A stretch of 64,000 nt of DNA from Enterobacter sp. EA-1. GTDB taxonomy: Bacteria > Pseudomonadota > Gammaproteobacteria > Enterobacterales > Enterobacteriaceae. The first letter of the stretch is position 1. Each line of letters begins with the position of its first letter. Of the stretch, positions 21,039-30,878 are shown piece after piece. The stretch lies in NCBI GenBank assembly GCA_002886105.1, contig CP025776.1, forward strand, positions 310,001 through 374,000. Direction: 5' to 3'. The notes under the pieces were generated by a model. The model made no database searches, was not told where the DNA came from, and was given only the letters and a program-made list of their open reading frames with translations. Position numbers and translations under genes: made by a program.

Positions 21039-21901
21039 TTATGCCTGTTTGAAGAGCTGCAACAGCCTTTCTACCTGCTCATCCAGCGGGGCGAGATCTT
21101 TTTTCACAATCAGGTGCAGCGGCGTGGCGCGCCGCACACCGTGGCTGAGCGGCAGGATGCGTAGCGTGCCGTTAGCCAGCAAGGGCTGGATCCGCTCTTC
21201 CGGTAGCCAGCCGTAGCCCACCTGATACTGCACGGCTTCAACGGCCGCATCGATGGTGGAAAAGGTCCACGACGCCTGCGCCACCGGGCTTTGCCGGTCG
21301 TCACCTTCAGCAATGCGGATCAGCGGCCGGGGCGGCGAGCATCGCTTCGCTGACCTGTTCGGCGGCGCACAAGGGGTGATCGCGGTGTGCCACGGCGACA
21401 AAATCGATATTCATCAGCCATTCGCCGCGCCCGGTCAGATCCTCGGCGGCGGGTCAAAATCATCACATCCGCCTGCGCATGCACCGGCAGGTCGGCAGAG
21501 GCGGTTTCGAGGGACTTCGGTCAGGCGCACCTGTGTTTGTGGGTAGCATTGCTGAAACTGGCGCAAAATGGCGAATAACCGCGAACGGGGAAAAATGCTG
21601 TCCACCACCAGATCCAGCCGCGTACGCATGCCGTTACGCAGCGTGGCCGCGCGGGTTTCCACCCAGTCAAAGGCTTTCAGCAGCGGTTTGACCTGCTTAA
21701 GCAGCTGCTCGCCGGCAGGCGTCAGCACCGCGCGCCTCCCCCTCCTGCATCAATAACGCAACGCCCAGCCTTTCCTGCAACAGCGCCGGTTATAGCTCAC
21801 CGAAGACTGGCTGCGGTGCGTCTCTTCGGCGGCTTTCGCAAAGCTGCCCAGCTCCACCACCTTTGCAGTAGCGCCCATTGTTCCAGCGAGGTCTTGTACA
21901 T
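21039..21901 (-). CDS. LysR-family transcriptional regulator
   Basis: About 287 residues. The N-terminal winged helix-turn-helix reads TSLEQWALLQRVVELGSFAKAAEETHRSQSSVSY after repair, a standard LysR DNA-binding region. The effector domain has RLDLVVDSIFPRSRLFAILRQFQQCYPQTQVRLTEV and the C-terminal YQVGYGWLPEERIQPLLANGTLRILPLS. I place the start at 21901 (MYKTSLEQWALL); the in-frame alternative in the raw sequence is ATG 21908. Indels near 21860, 21800, 21735, 21500 and 21330. It is divergent from padC with 99 bp between and is the obvious candidate regulator of padC. Confidence 0.85.
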
Positions 21902-21928
21902 AACTCATCTAAAAATTGAATGAATGTG

Positions 21929-21943
21929 ATGCAAATATAGCAT
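21929..21943. promoter_or_regulatory. LysR-type box between regulator and padC
   Basis: ATGC-N7-GCAT, a symmetrical motif that also fits the T-N11-A rule of LysR-type sites. It lies 57 bp upstream of padC and 27 bp upstream of the regulator start, the expected place for both autorepression and activation. Confidence 0.5.
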
Positions 21944-22000
21944 TTTTTATTGATTTTTTGCAGGCGTACGATGGCGGTATTCCAACAGAGGAGAGAAAAA

Positions 22001-22505
22001 ATGAGCACCTTTGATAAACACGATTTAAGCGGCTTCGTCGGCAAACATCTGGTTTATACCTACGATAATGGCTGGAACTACGAGATTTACGTGAAAAACG
22101 ATGCCACGCTCGACTACCGCATTCACAGCGGCATTGTGGCGAATCGCTGGGTGAAAGATCAAAAGCATTCATCGTTCGCGTAGGCGAAAGTATCTATAAA
22201 ATTTCTGGACTGAGCCGACCGGCACCGATGTCAGCCTGATTGTGAACCTCGGCGACCGCCTGTTCCACGGCACCATTTTCTTCCCGCGCTGGGTGATCAA
22301 CAACCCGGAAAAAACGGTCTGCTTCCAGAACGATCACATTCCGCTGATGGAGTCCTACCGCGCAGCAGGCCCGGCTTACCCGACGGAAGTGATTGATGAA
22401 TTTGCCACAATTACCTATGTGCGCGACTGCGGTGCCAATAACGACAGCGTGATTGCCTGCGCCGCCAGCGAATTGCCTGCCGGCTTCCCGCAGAATCTTT
22501 CGTAA
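22001..22505 (+). CDS. padC: Phenolic acid decarboxylase PadC
   Basis: About 167 residues, the usual size. The protein reads [33 protein letters not shown], with the conserved Tyr-rich [10 protein letters not shown] motif, then [31 protein letters not shown] and [24 protein letters not shown], all diagnostic of the family. It decarboxylates ferulic, p-coumaric and caffeic acids to vinyl phenols, a detoxification step for plant-derived hydroxycinnamates. One indel near 22170 breaks the frame. A GAGGAGAG ribosome site precedes ATG 22001. Control is probably by the divergent LysR regulator. Confidence 0.95.
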
Positions 22506-22525
22506 TTTATTAACGCTATTTAATA

Positions 22526-22552
22526 TATTTCCAACGGTTACGATTGGAAATA
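22526..22552 (+). terminator. Hairpin downstream of padC
   Basis: Perfect inverted repeat TATTTCCAA / TTGGAAATA with a 9-base loop, 21 bp after the padC stop. The stem is AT-rich and no long U-run follows, so it may be a weak terminator or an mRNA-stabilising end. Confidence 0.4.
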
Positions 22553-22659
22553 ATTAATTGCATAACAGTATTATTTTTTTTGATCTTGTTGCCGTGTTGT
22601 TTAAATAAGTGCGTCCACGCCCTTGTATACAGTGCCGGGGGTGTGGATTGTTACAGTTA

Positions 22660-22675
22660 TTTGACATCGATCACA
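22660..22675. promoter_or_regulatory. Putative CRP site upstream of arnB
   Basis: TTTGA-N6-TCACA closely resembles the CRP core TGTGA-N6-TCACA (one mismatch). It is about 260 bp upstream of the arnB start. Functional use is unproven. Confidence 0.35.
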
Positions 22676-22759
22676 CCCGCCTCTTGCGTAATCGTTATTT
22701 AACTTACTGTTTTTATTCCGATATTTCCAATAATATTATATTTCTTACTCCCCTCTTTT

Positions 22760-22776
22760 CTTAATCTTGTCCTAAT
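22760..22776 (+). promoter_or_regulatory. Putative PmrA box of the arn operon
   Basis: CTTAAT-N5-CCTAAT fits the PmrA direct-repeat consensus (YTTAAK-N5-YTTAAK) with one mismatch and is followed by the AT-rich GATAATATTC. PmrA is the known activator of arn operons in enterobacteria. Confidence 0.4.
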
Positions 22777-22936
22777 ATTCAATTGATAATATTCAGAAAT
22801 AAGCTGTGATTAATGATTATTGGGACAACCGGACGTTCATTATATTTCGGTTTAACTTCCATCCGCCATTTTACTCAATAGCCGCAAAGTGTCTTTGTGG
22901 GGTCCTTTAACGCGTCTGTGACGCAGGGAAAAGAAG

Positions 22937-24073
22937 ATGAGTGATTTTCTACCGTTCTCACGCCCCTCGATGGGGGGAGGAAGAACTCGCCGCTATCCAG
23001 CAAGTGCTGGCATCAGGTTGGATCACGACCGGCCCGAAAAATCAGGCACTGGAAGAGGCTTTCTGTACGTTAACCGGTAACCGTCATGCCATTGCCGTGA
23101 GCTCGGCGACGGCCGGGATGCACGTGACGCTGATGGCGTTGGGCATCGGGCCGGGGGATGAAGTCATTACGCCATCAATGACTGGTGTCCACGCTCAATA
23201 TGATCGTGCTGCTGGGCGCAACGCCGGTAATGATTGATGTCGACAAAGATACGCTGATGGTCACGCCGGAAGCGATTGACGCGGCAATCACTCCGCGCAC
23301 CCGGGCGATTATTCCGGTGCACTACGCCGGAGCTCCGGCTGATATCGACGCTATCCGCGCGGTGGGCGAAAAGCACGGCATTGCGGTGATTGAAGACGCC
23401 GCGCATGCTGCCGGTACGTATTACAAAGAACACCACGTTGGTGGGCAGGGAACCGCGATTTTCTCCTTCCATGCCATCAAAATATGACCTGCGCTGAAGG
23501 CGGGCTGGTGGTGACGGACGATGAGCAACTGGCCAACCGCATTCGCAGCCTCAAATTCCACGGCCTCGGGGTGGATGCCTACGATCGTCAGACGCACGGT
23601 CGCGCGCCGCAGGCGGAAGTTATCTCTCCGGGTTTCCAAATACAACCTTGCTGATATTAATGCCGCCATCGCGCTGGTGCAGCTCGGCAAGCTGAAAACG
23701 GCGAATGCCCGCCGCCACGAGATTGCGCAGCGCTACTTGCGCGAACTCGCCGATACGCCGTTCCAGCCGCTGGCGCTGCCGTCATGGCCGCATCAGCATG
23801 CCTCGGCATCTGTTTATTCTGCGTGTTGATGAGCAGCGTTGCGGCATCACCCGCGATGCATTAATGGAAACGCTAAAAGCGCAGGGCATCGGCACCGGCC
23901 TGCATTTTCGCGCTGCGCATACGCAGAAGTATTACCGCGAACACTTTCCCATCTCGTTACCGAATACCGAGTGGAACAGTGCGCGCATTTGCTCTATCCC
24001 CCTGTTTCCGGACATGACCCATGACGACACAACCCGCGTCATTGACGCGCTCCATCACATCGCAGGACGCTGA
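22937..24073 (+). CDS. arnB: UDP-4-amino-4-deoxy-L-arabinose--oxoglutarate aminotransferase ArnB
   Basis: PLP-dependent aminotransferase of about 378 residues (E. coli 379 or more). It makes UDP-L-Ara4N from the 4-keto sugar. Conserved stretches are [68 protein letters not shown] and the PLP-lysine region [16 protein letters not shown] after repair. Frame breaks near 22950, 23184 (a CCTGGG site reading CTGG), 23483, 23630 and 23802 (CCTGG reading CCTCGG). First gene of arnBCADTEF; ATG 22937 preceded by AGGGAAAAGAAG. The stop is one base before arnC. Confidence 0.96.
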
Positions 24074-24074
24074 T

Positions 24075-25056
24075 ATGTTTATCCTGCCTCCCGTTGAAAA
24101 AGTCTCCGTGGTGATCCCGGTTTTTAACGAAGAGGAGAGCTTACCCGAGCTGATCCGTCGTACAACCGGCAGTTGCGACACTCTCGGTATCGACTATGAA
24201 ATTCTGCTGGTGGATGACGGCAGCAGCGACAACTCGGCGCAGATCCTCTCTGCGGCAGCAGAACAGCCCGGTAGCCATATCGTGGCCGTGCTGCTGAACC
24301 GTAACTACGGCCAGCACTCCGCAATCATGGCGGGTTTCAGCCATGTGACAGGCGATTTGATCATCACACTGGATGCCGACCTGCAAAACCCGCCGGAAGA
24401 GATCCCGCGGCTGGTGGCGAAGGCGAACGAAGGTTATGACGTGGTGGGCACCGTGCGCCAGCATCGCCAGACAGCGTGTTCCGCAAAATGGCGTCACGCA
24501 CCGTTAACCGGTTGATCCAACGGACCACCGGTAAAGCGATGGGGGATTATGGCTGTATGTTGCGTGCTTATCGCCGCCATATTGTCGACGCTATGTTGCA
24601 CTGCCATGAGCGCAGCACCTTCATTCCGATCCTCGCCAATACCTTCGCCCGTAAAGCGGTGGAGATCCCGGTGCAGCACGCCGAGCGCGAGTTTGGCGAT
24701 TCGAAATACAGCTTTCTGCGTCTGATTAACCTGATGTACGACTGGTGACCTGCCTGACCACCACGCCGCTGCGCTTGCTCAGCGTTGTGGGCAGCGTGAT
24801 TGCCCTTGCGGGCTTTTCGCTGGCGGTGTTACTGGTGGTTTTACGTCTGGCATTTGGCCCGCAGTGGGCAGGCGAAGGGGTGTTTATGCTCTTTGCCATC
24901 CTGTTTACGTTTATCGGCGCGCAATTTATCGGTATGGGGCTCCTTGGAGAGTACATCGGCCGTATCTACAACGATGTTCGCGCCCGTCCACGCTATTTTA
25001 TTCAACGTGTTGTTCGTCAGGAGCACGACGCTCCGCAAGAGGAAAATAATCAATGA
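24075..25056 (+). CDS. arnC: Undecaprenyl-phosphate Ara4FN transferase ArnC
   Basis: Family 2 glycosyltransferase with two C-terminal membrane helices, about 326 residues. It moves formylated L-Ara4N from UDP to undecaprenyl phosphate at the cytoplasmic face. Visible parts are [62 protein letters not shown] (DxD motif), [20 protein letters not shown], and the helices [20 protein letters not shown] and [19 protein letters not shown]. Frame breaks at 24469 (CCAGG lacking one G) and 24741 (CCTGG lacking one C), both at Dcm sites. Stop overlaps the arnA start (ATGA). Confidence 0.96.
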
Positions 25057-27041
25057 AAGCTGTTGTCTTTTGCCTATCACGATATGGGTTGTGTCGGCAC
25101 TCAGGCGTTGCTGGACGCCGGGTTTGAGGTTGCGGCGATTTTTACCCACCCGGACAGCGCCAATGAAAACCACTTTTTCGGTTCCGTCGCGCGCATTGCT
25201 GCAGAACGCGGTATTCCGGTGTACGCGCCGGAAGACGTTAACCACCCGCTGTGGGTTGATCGCATTCGCGATCTCAACGCGGACGTGATCTTCTCGTTCT
25301 ACTATCGCAACCTGCTGTGCGACAAGATCCTCAACAGCGCGCGTCTCGGCGCGTTTAATCTGCACGGCTCCCTGCTGCCGGCCTACCGTGGACGTGCGCC
25401 GCTGAACTGGGTGCTGGTGAACGGTGAAACGGAAACGGGCGTGACGCTGCACCGCATGGTGGCGCGTGCCGATGCGGGTGCGATTGTGGCTCAGCAGAAA
25501 GTCGCCATTGCCGACAGCGATGAAGCGATGTCGCTGCACCGTAAACTGAGTGAAGCCGCGCAAACGCTGCTGCGTAGCGCGCTGCCTACCATTAAAGCGC
25601 AGACCTTCACGGAAACTGCGCAGGATGACAGCAAAGCCAGCTACTACGGTCGTCGTACCCCGGAAGACGGGCGTCTCGACTGGGAACTGCCGGCGCAAAC
25701 CCTGCACAACTGGTGCGTGCGGTATCTGACCCGTGGCCGGGCGCATACAGCTTTGCCGGGACACACAAATTTATCGTCTGGAAATCCCGCGTGCGTAACG
25801 ACATTGCCGCGGCCAGAGCCGGTACAGTGCTGTCGGTCTCTCCGCTGGTGGTGGCTTGTGCTGAAGGCGCGCTGGAGATTCTCACCGGGCAAATGGACAA
25901 CGGCGTCTATATGCAGGGCGGGCAACTGGCGCAGTCTCTCGGTCTGGTGGCCGGTGCGCTGTTAACCAGCAAACCGGTGGTTGCGGTGAAACGCCGCACG
26001 CGCGTATTGATCCTCGGCGTGAACGGCTTTATCGGTAACCATCTGACCGAACGCCTGCTGAATGACGATAACTACGAAATTTATGGTCTGGATATTGGTT
26101 CAGACGCCATCAGCCGTTTCCTCGACTGCCCGCGTTTCCACTTTGTGGAAGGCGATATCAGCATTCACTCCGAGTGGATCGAGTACCACATCAAGAAATG
26201 CGACGTCGTACTGCCGCTGGTGGCGATCGCGACGCCAATCGAATACACCCGCAACCCGCTGCGCGTATTTTGAACTTGATTTTGAAGAGAACCTGAAAAT
26301 CATCCGTGATTGCGTGAAATACAATAAACGCATCATTTTCCCGTCTACTTCAGAAGTGTACGGCATGTGCACCGACAAAGTGTTCGACGAAGACAACTCC
26401 AACCCGGTGGTCGGTCCGATCAACAAACAGCGCTGGATCTATTCGGTGTCCAAACAGCTTCTGGACCGGGTGATTTGGGCTTATGGCGAGAAAGAGGGCC
26501 TGCGCTTTACGCTGTTCCGTCCGTTTAACTGGATGGGGCCGCGCCTCGGATAACCTCAATGCGGCGCGCATCGGCAGCTCGCGTGCGATCACCCAACTGA
26601 TCCTCAACTGCGGTGGAAGGGTCGCCGATCAAGTTGATCGAGGGCGGCAAGCAAAAACGCTGCTTTACCGATATCAGCGACGGCATCGAAGCGCTGTTCC
26701 GCATTATTGAGAACAAAGAAGGGCGTTGCGACGGGCAGATCATCAACATTGGTAACCCGGAGAACGAAGCCAGTATTAAAGAGCTGGCGGAAATGCTGCT
26801 GGCAAGCTTCGAGAAGCACCCCGCTGCGCGATCGTTTCCCTCCGTTCGCCGGTTTCCCGCGAAGTGGAGAGCAGCAGTTACTACGGCAAAGGGTATCAGG
26901 ACGTTGAGCACCGTAAGCCGAGCATTCGTAACGCGAAACGCTGTCTGCACTGGGAGCCGAAAGTCGATATGCGCCAGACCATTGATGAGACGCTGGATTT
27001 CTTCCTGCGTACCGTAGAACTCTCGGATGAAAAACGCATGA
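25053..27041 (+). CDS. arnA: Bifunctional UDP-L-Ara4N formyltransferase / UDP-GlcA oxidative decarboxylase ArnA
   Basis: Two-domain enzyme of about 662 residues (E. coli 660). The N-terminal formyltransferase domain has [24 protein letters not shown] with the HxSLLPxxxG motif. The C-terminal dehydrogenase/decarboxylase domain starts with the NAD motif in [20 protein letters not shown] and has STSEVYGMC and [10 protein letters not shown] (Tyr-x3-Lys). Indels near 25069, 25712, 26270, 26547 and 26609 (both CCTGG sites), 26820 and near the end. As written, arnA reads in frame into arnD; the expected stop is the TGA at 27039-27041, which overlaps the arnD ATG, so the apparent fusion is an indel artefact. 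Confidence 0.95.
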
Positions 27042-27943
27042 AGTCAGTCGGCTTACGCATTGATGTCGACACCTTTCGCGGCACCCGCGACGGTGTGCCG
27101 CGTCTGCTGACGTTGTTGAAAAAGCACAATATTCAGGCGAGCTTTTTCTTCCAGCGTCGGGCCAGACAACATGGGGCGCCATATCTGGCGCCTGCTTAAG
27201 CCGCAATTTCTGTGGAAGATGCTGCGCTCGCGCGCAGCATCCCTCTACGGGTGGGATATCCTGCTGGCCGGTACGGCGTGGCCGGGGAAGATCATTGGCG
27301 AAGGCAATGCAGAGGTGATTCGCGCCACTGCGCAGACGCATGAAGTCGGGCTGCATGCCCCGGGATCATCATGGCTGGCAGTGCTGGAGCGGCGTGTGGA
27401 TCAGCCGAAGCTGGAAGCTGAAATCGAACGGGGCCTGTTGGCGCTGGAAATGATCATCGGTCGGGCCGTGACCTGTTCCGCCGTGGCGGGCTGGCGTGCG
27501 GATCAGCGGGTGGTGAAAGCCAAAATGCGTTTAATTTTCGCTATAACAGCGACTGCCGCGGCACCCGACCTTTCCGGCCGCAGCTCACGGACGAGGAGTG
27601 CGCTGTCCCGCAGATCCCCGTGACGCTGCCGACCCTCGGGACGAGGTGGTGGGTACGCGCGTCGATGCGGCGAACTACAACCGTTTTATTCTTGACTGTA
27701 TCCACCGGGATAACGGTACGCCGGTTTATACCATCCACGCGGAAGTGGAAGGCATTATCGGTGCAGACGGTTTTGATGAATTGCTGAGTATGGCCGCGCG
27801 CGAAGAGATCGCCTTTTGCCCACTGGAGTCAGCTATTGCCGACGGATGTCAGCACGCTGCCGGTGGGGAAAGTGGTGCGCGGAGAAGTGGCTGGCCGGGA
27901 AGGCTGGCTGGGTTGCCAACAACTGTTGAGTACCGTGCAATGA
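27038..27943 (+). CDS. arnD: 4-deoxy-4-formamido-L-Ara-phospho-undecaprenol deformylase ArnD
   Basis: Polysaccharide-deacetylase-fold deformylase of about 301 residues (E. coli 296). It removes the formyl group before transfer across the membrane. The opening [24 protein letters not shown] contains the metal-binding Asp pair; further stretches are [52 protein letters not shown] after repair and [15 protein letters not shown]. Indels near 27155, 27360 (CCTGG reading CCCCGG), 27525, 27632 (CCTGG reading CCCTCGG) and 27835. The stop overlaps the arnT start (ATGA). Confidence 0.95.
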
Positions 27944-29603
27944 AATCCACTAACGCTGTGTTGGGTCTGGTTGCGCTATTTGTTCTCTATTACCTTGTAC
28001 CCCTTGAATACCGCCTGCTCTGGCAACCGGATGAAACCCGCTATGCGGAGATCAGCCGGGAGATGCTTAACAGCAGTGACTGGGTCGTGCCTCATTTCAC
28101 GGGGCTGCGTTATTTTGAAAAACCCATCGCGGGTTATTGGATCAACAGCATCGGTCAGTGGCTGTTTGGGCATAACAATTTTGCGGTGCGTTTTGGTTCT
28201 GTCTTTTCCATTACCGTTTCGGCGCTGCTGGTTGTGGCGCTGGCGTGGAAAATGTGGCGCGACAAAGCAATTGCCGTGCTTTCCGGCGTTATCTTTCTGA
28301 CAGCGTTTCTGGTGTACGGCATCGGCACCTATGCCGTGCTGGATCCGATGATTACGCTGTGGATGACGCTGGCGATGTACAGCTTCTGGCTGGCTGCGCA
28401 GGCGCAAACGCGCGGTGGCAAATTCGCCGGTTATGCGCTGTTGGGCATTGCTTGCGGTATGGGCGTGATGACCAAAGGCTTCCGGCGCTGGCCGTGCCGG
28501 TGCTGGGCGTGCTGCCGTGGGTGATAACGCAAAAGCGCTGGAAAGAGGTGCTGCTGTGGGGCTGGTTAGCCATTCTCTGCTGCGTGCTGACGGTGCTGCC
28601 CTCGGGGGCTGGCGATTGCCGCGCGTGAAGCGGATTTCTGGCGCTACTTCTTCTGGGTCGAGCATATTCAACGGTTTGCCCAGCAGGACGCGCAGCATAA
28701 AGCGCCGTTCTGGTATTACATTCCGTTCCTGATTGCCGGAAGTTTGCCGTGGCTGGCGTTGCTGCCCGGTGCGCTGAAAACGGGCTGGATGGCGCGTAAG
28801 TCGGGTATGCAAGAGGCTTTTTACCTGTTCGGTTGGGTGGTGATGCCGCTGCTGTTTTTCAGCATCGCGAAGGGTAAGCTGCCAACCTATATCCTGCCCT
28901 GTTTTGCACCGCTGGCGATCCTGATGGCGCGCTATGCGCTGGCCCTCGCACTGAGACAGGTGGACGGGCATTGCGTATTAATGCGTGGATCAATATCGTC
29001 TTTGGTGTGGTCGGTCTTATCGCCGCGATTGTCGTCTCGCCGTGGGGATTCCTGGGAAACACCCGGTGTGGATGCCCATTGAGCTGTATAAAGCCCCGGC
29101 TGGCGGCCTTTGCCTTTGGCGTATGGGCGCTGTTTGGCTGGCTGGCGCTGAAAACCAGTGAACAGCGCTGGGCGCTGGCCGCGCTCTGCCGCTGGGGCTG
29201 GCGTTGGTGGTGGGGACGGTGATCCCGGATAAGGTCATGGACTCCAAACAGCCGCAATTTCTCATCAACTTTGTTAACGATGCGTTGAAGCCAAGCCGTT
29301 ACGTGCTGACGGACAATGTGGGCGTAGCAGCGGGACTGGCCTCGGAACTGAAGCGTTCCGATATCATTATGTTCGGCTCGCGCGGTGAACTGACCTATGG
29401 CACCGGCCTACCCGGATGCGAAAGATCGGTTTGTGGAGGAAGACAACTTCAGCGACTGGCTGGCGCAACGCCGTCAGCAGGGGGTTGTGTCGCTGGTACT
29501 GCATCAATCTAAACCGGATGACTTTACCCGGCTGCCGATCCCGAAGCCGGATAACGTCTATGTACAGGGGCGTATGGTCTTTATTCAGTATTATCCGCAA
29601 TGA
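27940..29603 (+). CDS. arnT: Lipid A L-Ara4N transferase ArnT
   Basis: Inner-membrane GT-C (PMT-family) transferase of about 554 residues (E. coli 550). It adds L-Ara4N to lipid A phosphates on the periplasmic side, lowering binding of polymyxin and other cationic peptides. The start [43 protein letters not shown] carries the catalytic Asp-Glu in PDETRYAE. Many helices follow (for example [36 protein letters not shown]). The C-terminal soluble part includes [16 protein letters not shown] and [20 protein letters not shown]. Indels near 28480, 28606 (CCTGG reading CCTCGG), 28970, 29055, 29190 and 29405. Confidence 0.95.
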
Positions 29604-29936
29604 TGAGCTGGCTGCTGCTCTGCACTGGCAAGCCTGTTAAGCTGCGCCGGGCAACTGTGCCAGAAACAGGCGACGCGCCCGGCAACGCCCGGGCATCGCG
29701 GCAGGCACGTTGGCCTGTGGGGCTGGCGCTGGCCGCGTTGGGCGCGGGCATGGCGCTGTGGTTGCTGGTATTGCAGCGTCTTCCCGTCGGGGTCGCGTAC
29801 CCGATGCTGAGCCTCAATTTCGTCTGGGTCACGCTGGCGGCGCGCTTCGTCTGGCGTGAGCGGGTGACCGCCCGCCATGCGGTTGGCGTGCTACTGATCA
29901 TTATCGGCATTGTGCTGTTGGGGGAGTTCGCTATGA
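29600..29936 (+). CDS. arnE: Flippase subunit ArnE
   Basis: Small multidrug-resistance-type membrane protein, about 111 residues. Recognisable are [47 protein letters not shown] and [15 protein letters not shown]. The N-terminus is shifted by an indel near 29625. As written it reads straight into arnF; removing one G from the run at 29919-29924 gives the ending LGSSL followed by TGA at 29934, overlapping the arnF ATG, which is the expected arrangement. With ArnF it flips undecaprenyl-phosphate-L-Ara4N to the periplasmic face. Confidence 0.9.
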
Positions 29937-30333
29937 AGGGCGTGGTCTGGGCGCTGATGAGTGTGTTACTGGTCAGTGTTGCACAGTTACTGCTGCGCTC
30001 GGCAATGCAGGTACTGCCGCCGGTTGCGCCCTCCGGTCGTTTATCAGCGCCGTGCTGCAACCGCAGAAAGGGACGTTCATGCTGCTGCTTGGCTTGCTGG
30101 GGTATGTGGCATCGATGGGATGCTGGTTTTTTGCCCTGCATCGCCTGCCGCTGAGCAAAGCCTATGCCCTGCTCAGCCTGAGTTATATTCTGGTGTGGGC
30201 TGCCGCCATCTGGCTTCCCGGCTGGCATGAACCGTTTTCGTGGCGCGGCGCGCTGGGCGTGTTGGTGATTGTGGCGGGTGTGCTGGTTATCTTTCTACCG
30301 GGGTCGTCGCGAGCAGATCAGCCGAAAGCGTAA
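29933..30333 (+). CDS. arnF: Flippase subunit ArnF
   Basis: Four-helix partner of ArnE, about 133 residues. It starts [25 protein letters not shown] and, after one break near 30030, continues [62 protein letters not shown], the family core. The break is at a probable CCTGG site (reading CCTCCGG), restoring APWSFIS. Last gene of the arn operon; the 3' end overlaps the convergent acpT by 47 bp. Confidence 0.93.
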
Positions 30334-30875
30334 ACGGCGTCGGCGTGCAGACTGACAGGCTCACCTCGCCAACCTGACAGTGGCTGACATTGAGATGAGG
30401 CGTGTTGCGGCTGTCAACGCTGACAATTTGCCGAGGCACTGCCGCCGCGCTGCTTGATAATGGCTTCTTTGCTCGTCCAGATTTTCCAGAACGCCGCCAA
30501 CTGCTGCTCTGGCTGCCATTGCTCCAGTTCATCATGTTCCGCCCGGCTAAATACCGCATTAGCCAGCGTGCGCCAGTTGGCGCGCGGGCGGATCACTTCA
30601 ATATCGCAACCCACTTCGCCCTCATCGCTCAACAGTAGTGCAATGCGATCGCCACTGTGACTCAGGTTGAACCACAGCGGCGCTCCGTTGGCGAACGCCG
30701 GTTTGCCTTGCTCGCCGTAGACTATATCAGGTAGCGGAGAACACTCGCGCGCCAGCAACGCCCGCCCGGCAAGCCAGCTCTCCCGGCGTTTACCCTGCGG
30801 CGCTTGTTGTCTGAGCGCGGGCGGAATGTCGCCTGTGCTCAGTGCGGAGATATGACCCAGTACTACCCGATACAT
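30287..30875 (-). CDS. acpT: 4'-phosphopantetheinyl transferase AcpT
   Basis: Sfp-type phosphopantetheinyl transferase of about 195 residues, matching E. coli AcpT. It has GKRRESWLAGRALLAREC, YGEQGKPAF, LWFNLSHSGDRIALLLSDEGEVGCDIEVIRPR (the GxDIE metal motif) and FWKIWTSKEAIIKQRGGSA (the WxxKEA motif). After the break at about 30437 (CCTGG reading CCTCGG) it continues WQIVSVDS to [11 protein letters not shown]. It loads the pantetheine arm onto acyl carrier proteins; two ACP genes, apeE and apeF, lie in the same strand-continuous cluster and are the likely substrates. It is the last gene of the ape run, starting 3 bases after the apeR stop. Confidence 0.94.
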
Positions 30876-30878
30876 ACG

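Larger units (their letters stand above)
22506..22936. other. AT-rich gene-free stretch between padC and arnB
   Basis: 431 bp with no supported gene. It holds a perfect 9-bp hairpin after padC, a CRP-like site, a GGGTGTG/CACACCC inverted repeat (22639-22678) and a PmrA-like box. It should carry the arn operon promoter and leader. Confidence 0.6.

Noticed and set aside
22639-22678. Riboswitch or attenuator formed by the GGGTGTG/CACACCC repeat before arnB
   Set aside because: Only 7 bp pair, the loop is long and no U-run follows; I keep it as a note on the control region only.
24841-25764. 307-codon open frame on the - strand opposite arnC/arnA
   Set aside because: Low-complexity, Arg/Gln-rich antisense shadow of arnA with no recognisable motif.
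27976-28971. 331-codon open frame on the - strand opposite arnT
   Set aside because: Antisense shadow of arnT rich in His, Arg and Gln; no domain or ribosome site.
27038-29933. Novel ArnA-ArnD or ArnE-ArnF fusion proteins
   Set aside because: The missing stops are restored by single-base corrections that give the normal overlapping stop/start pairs.
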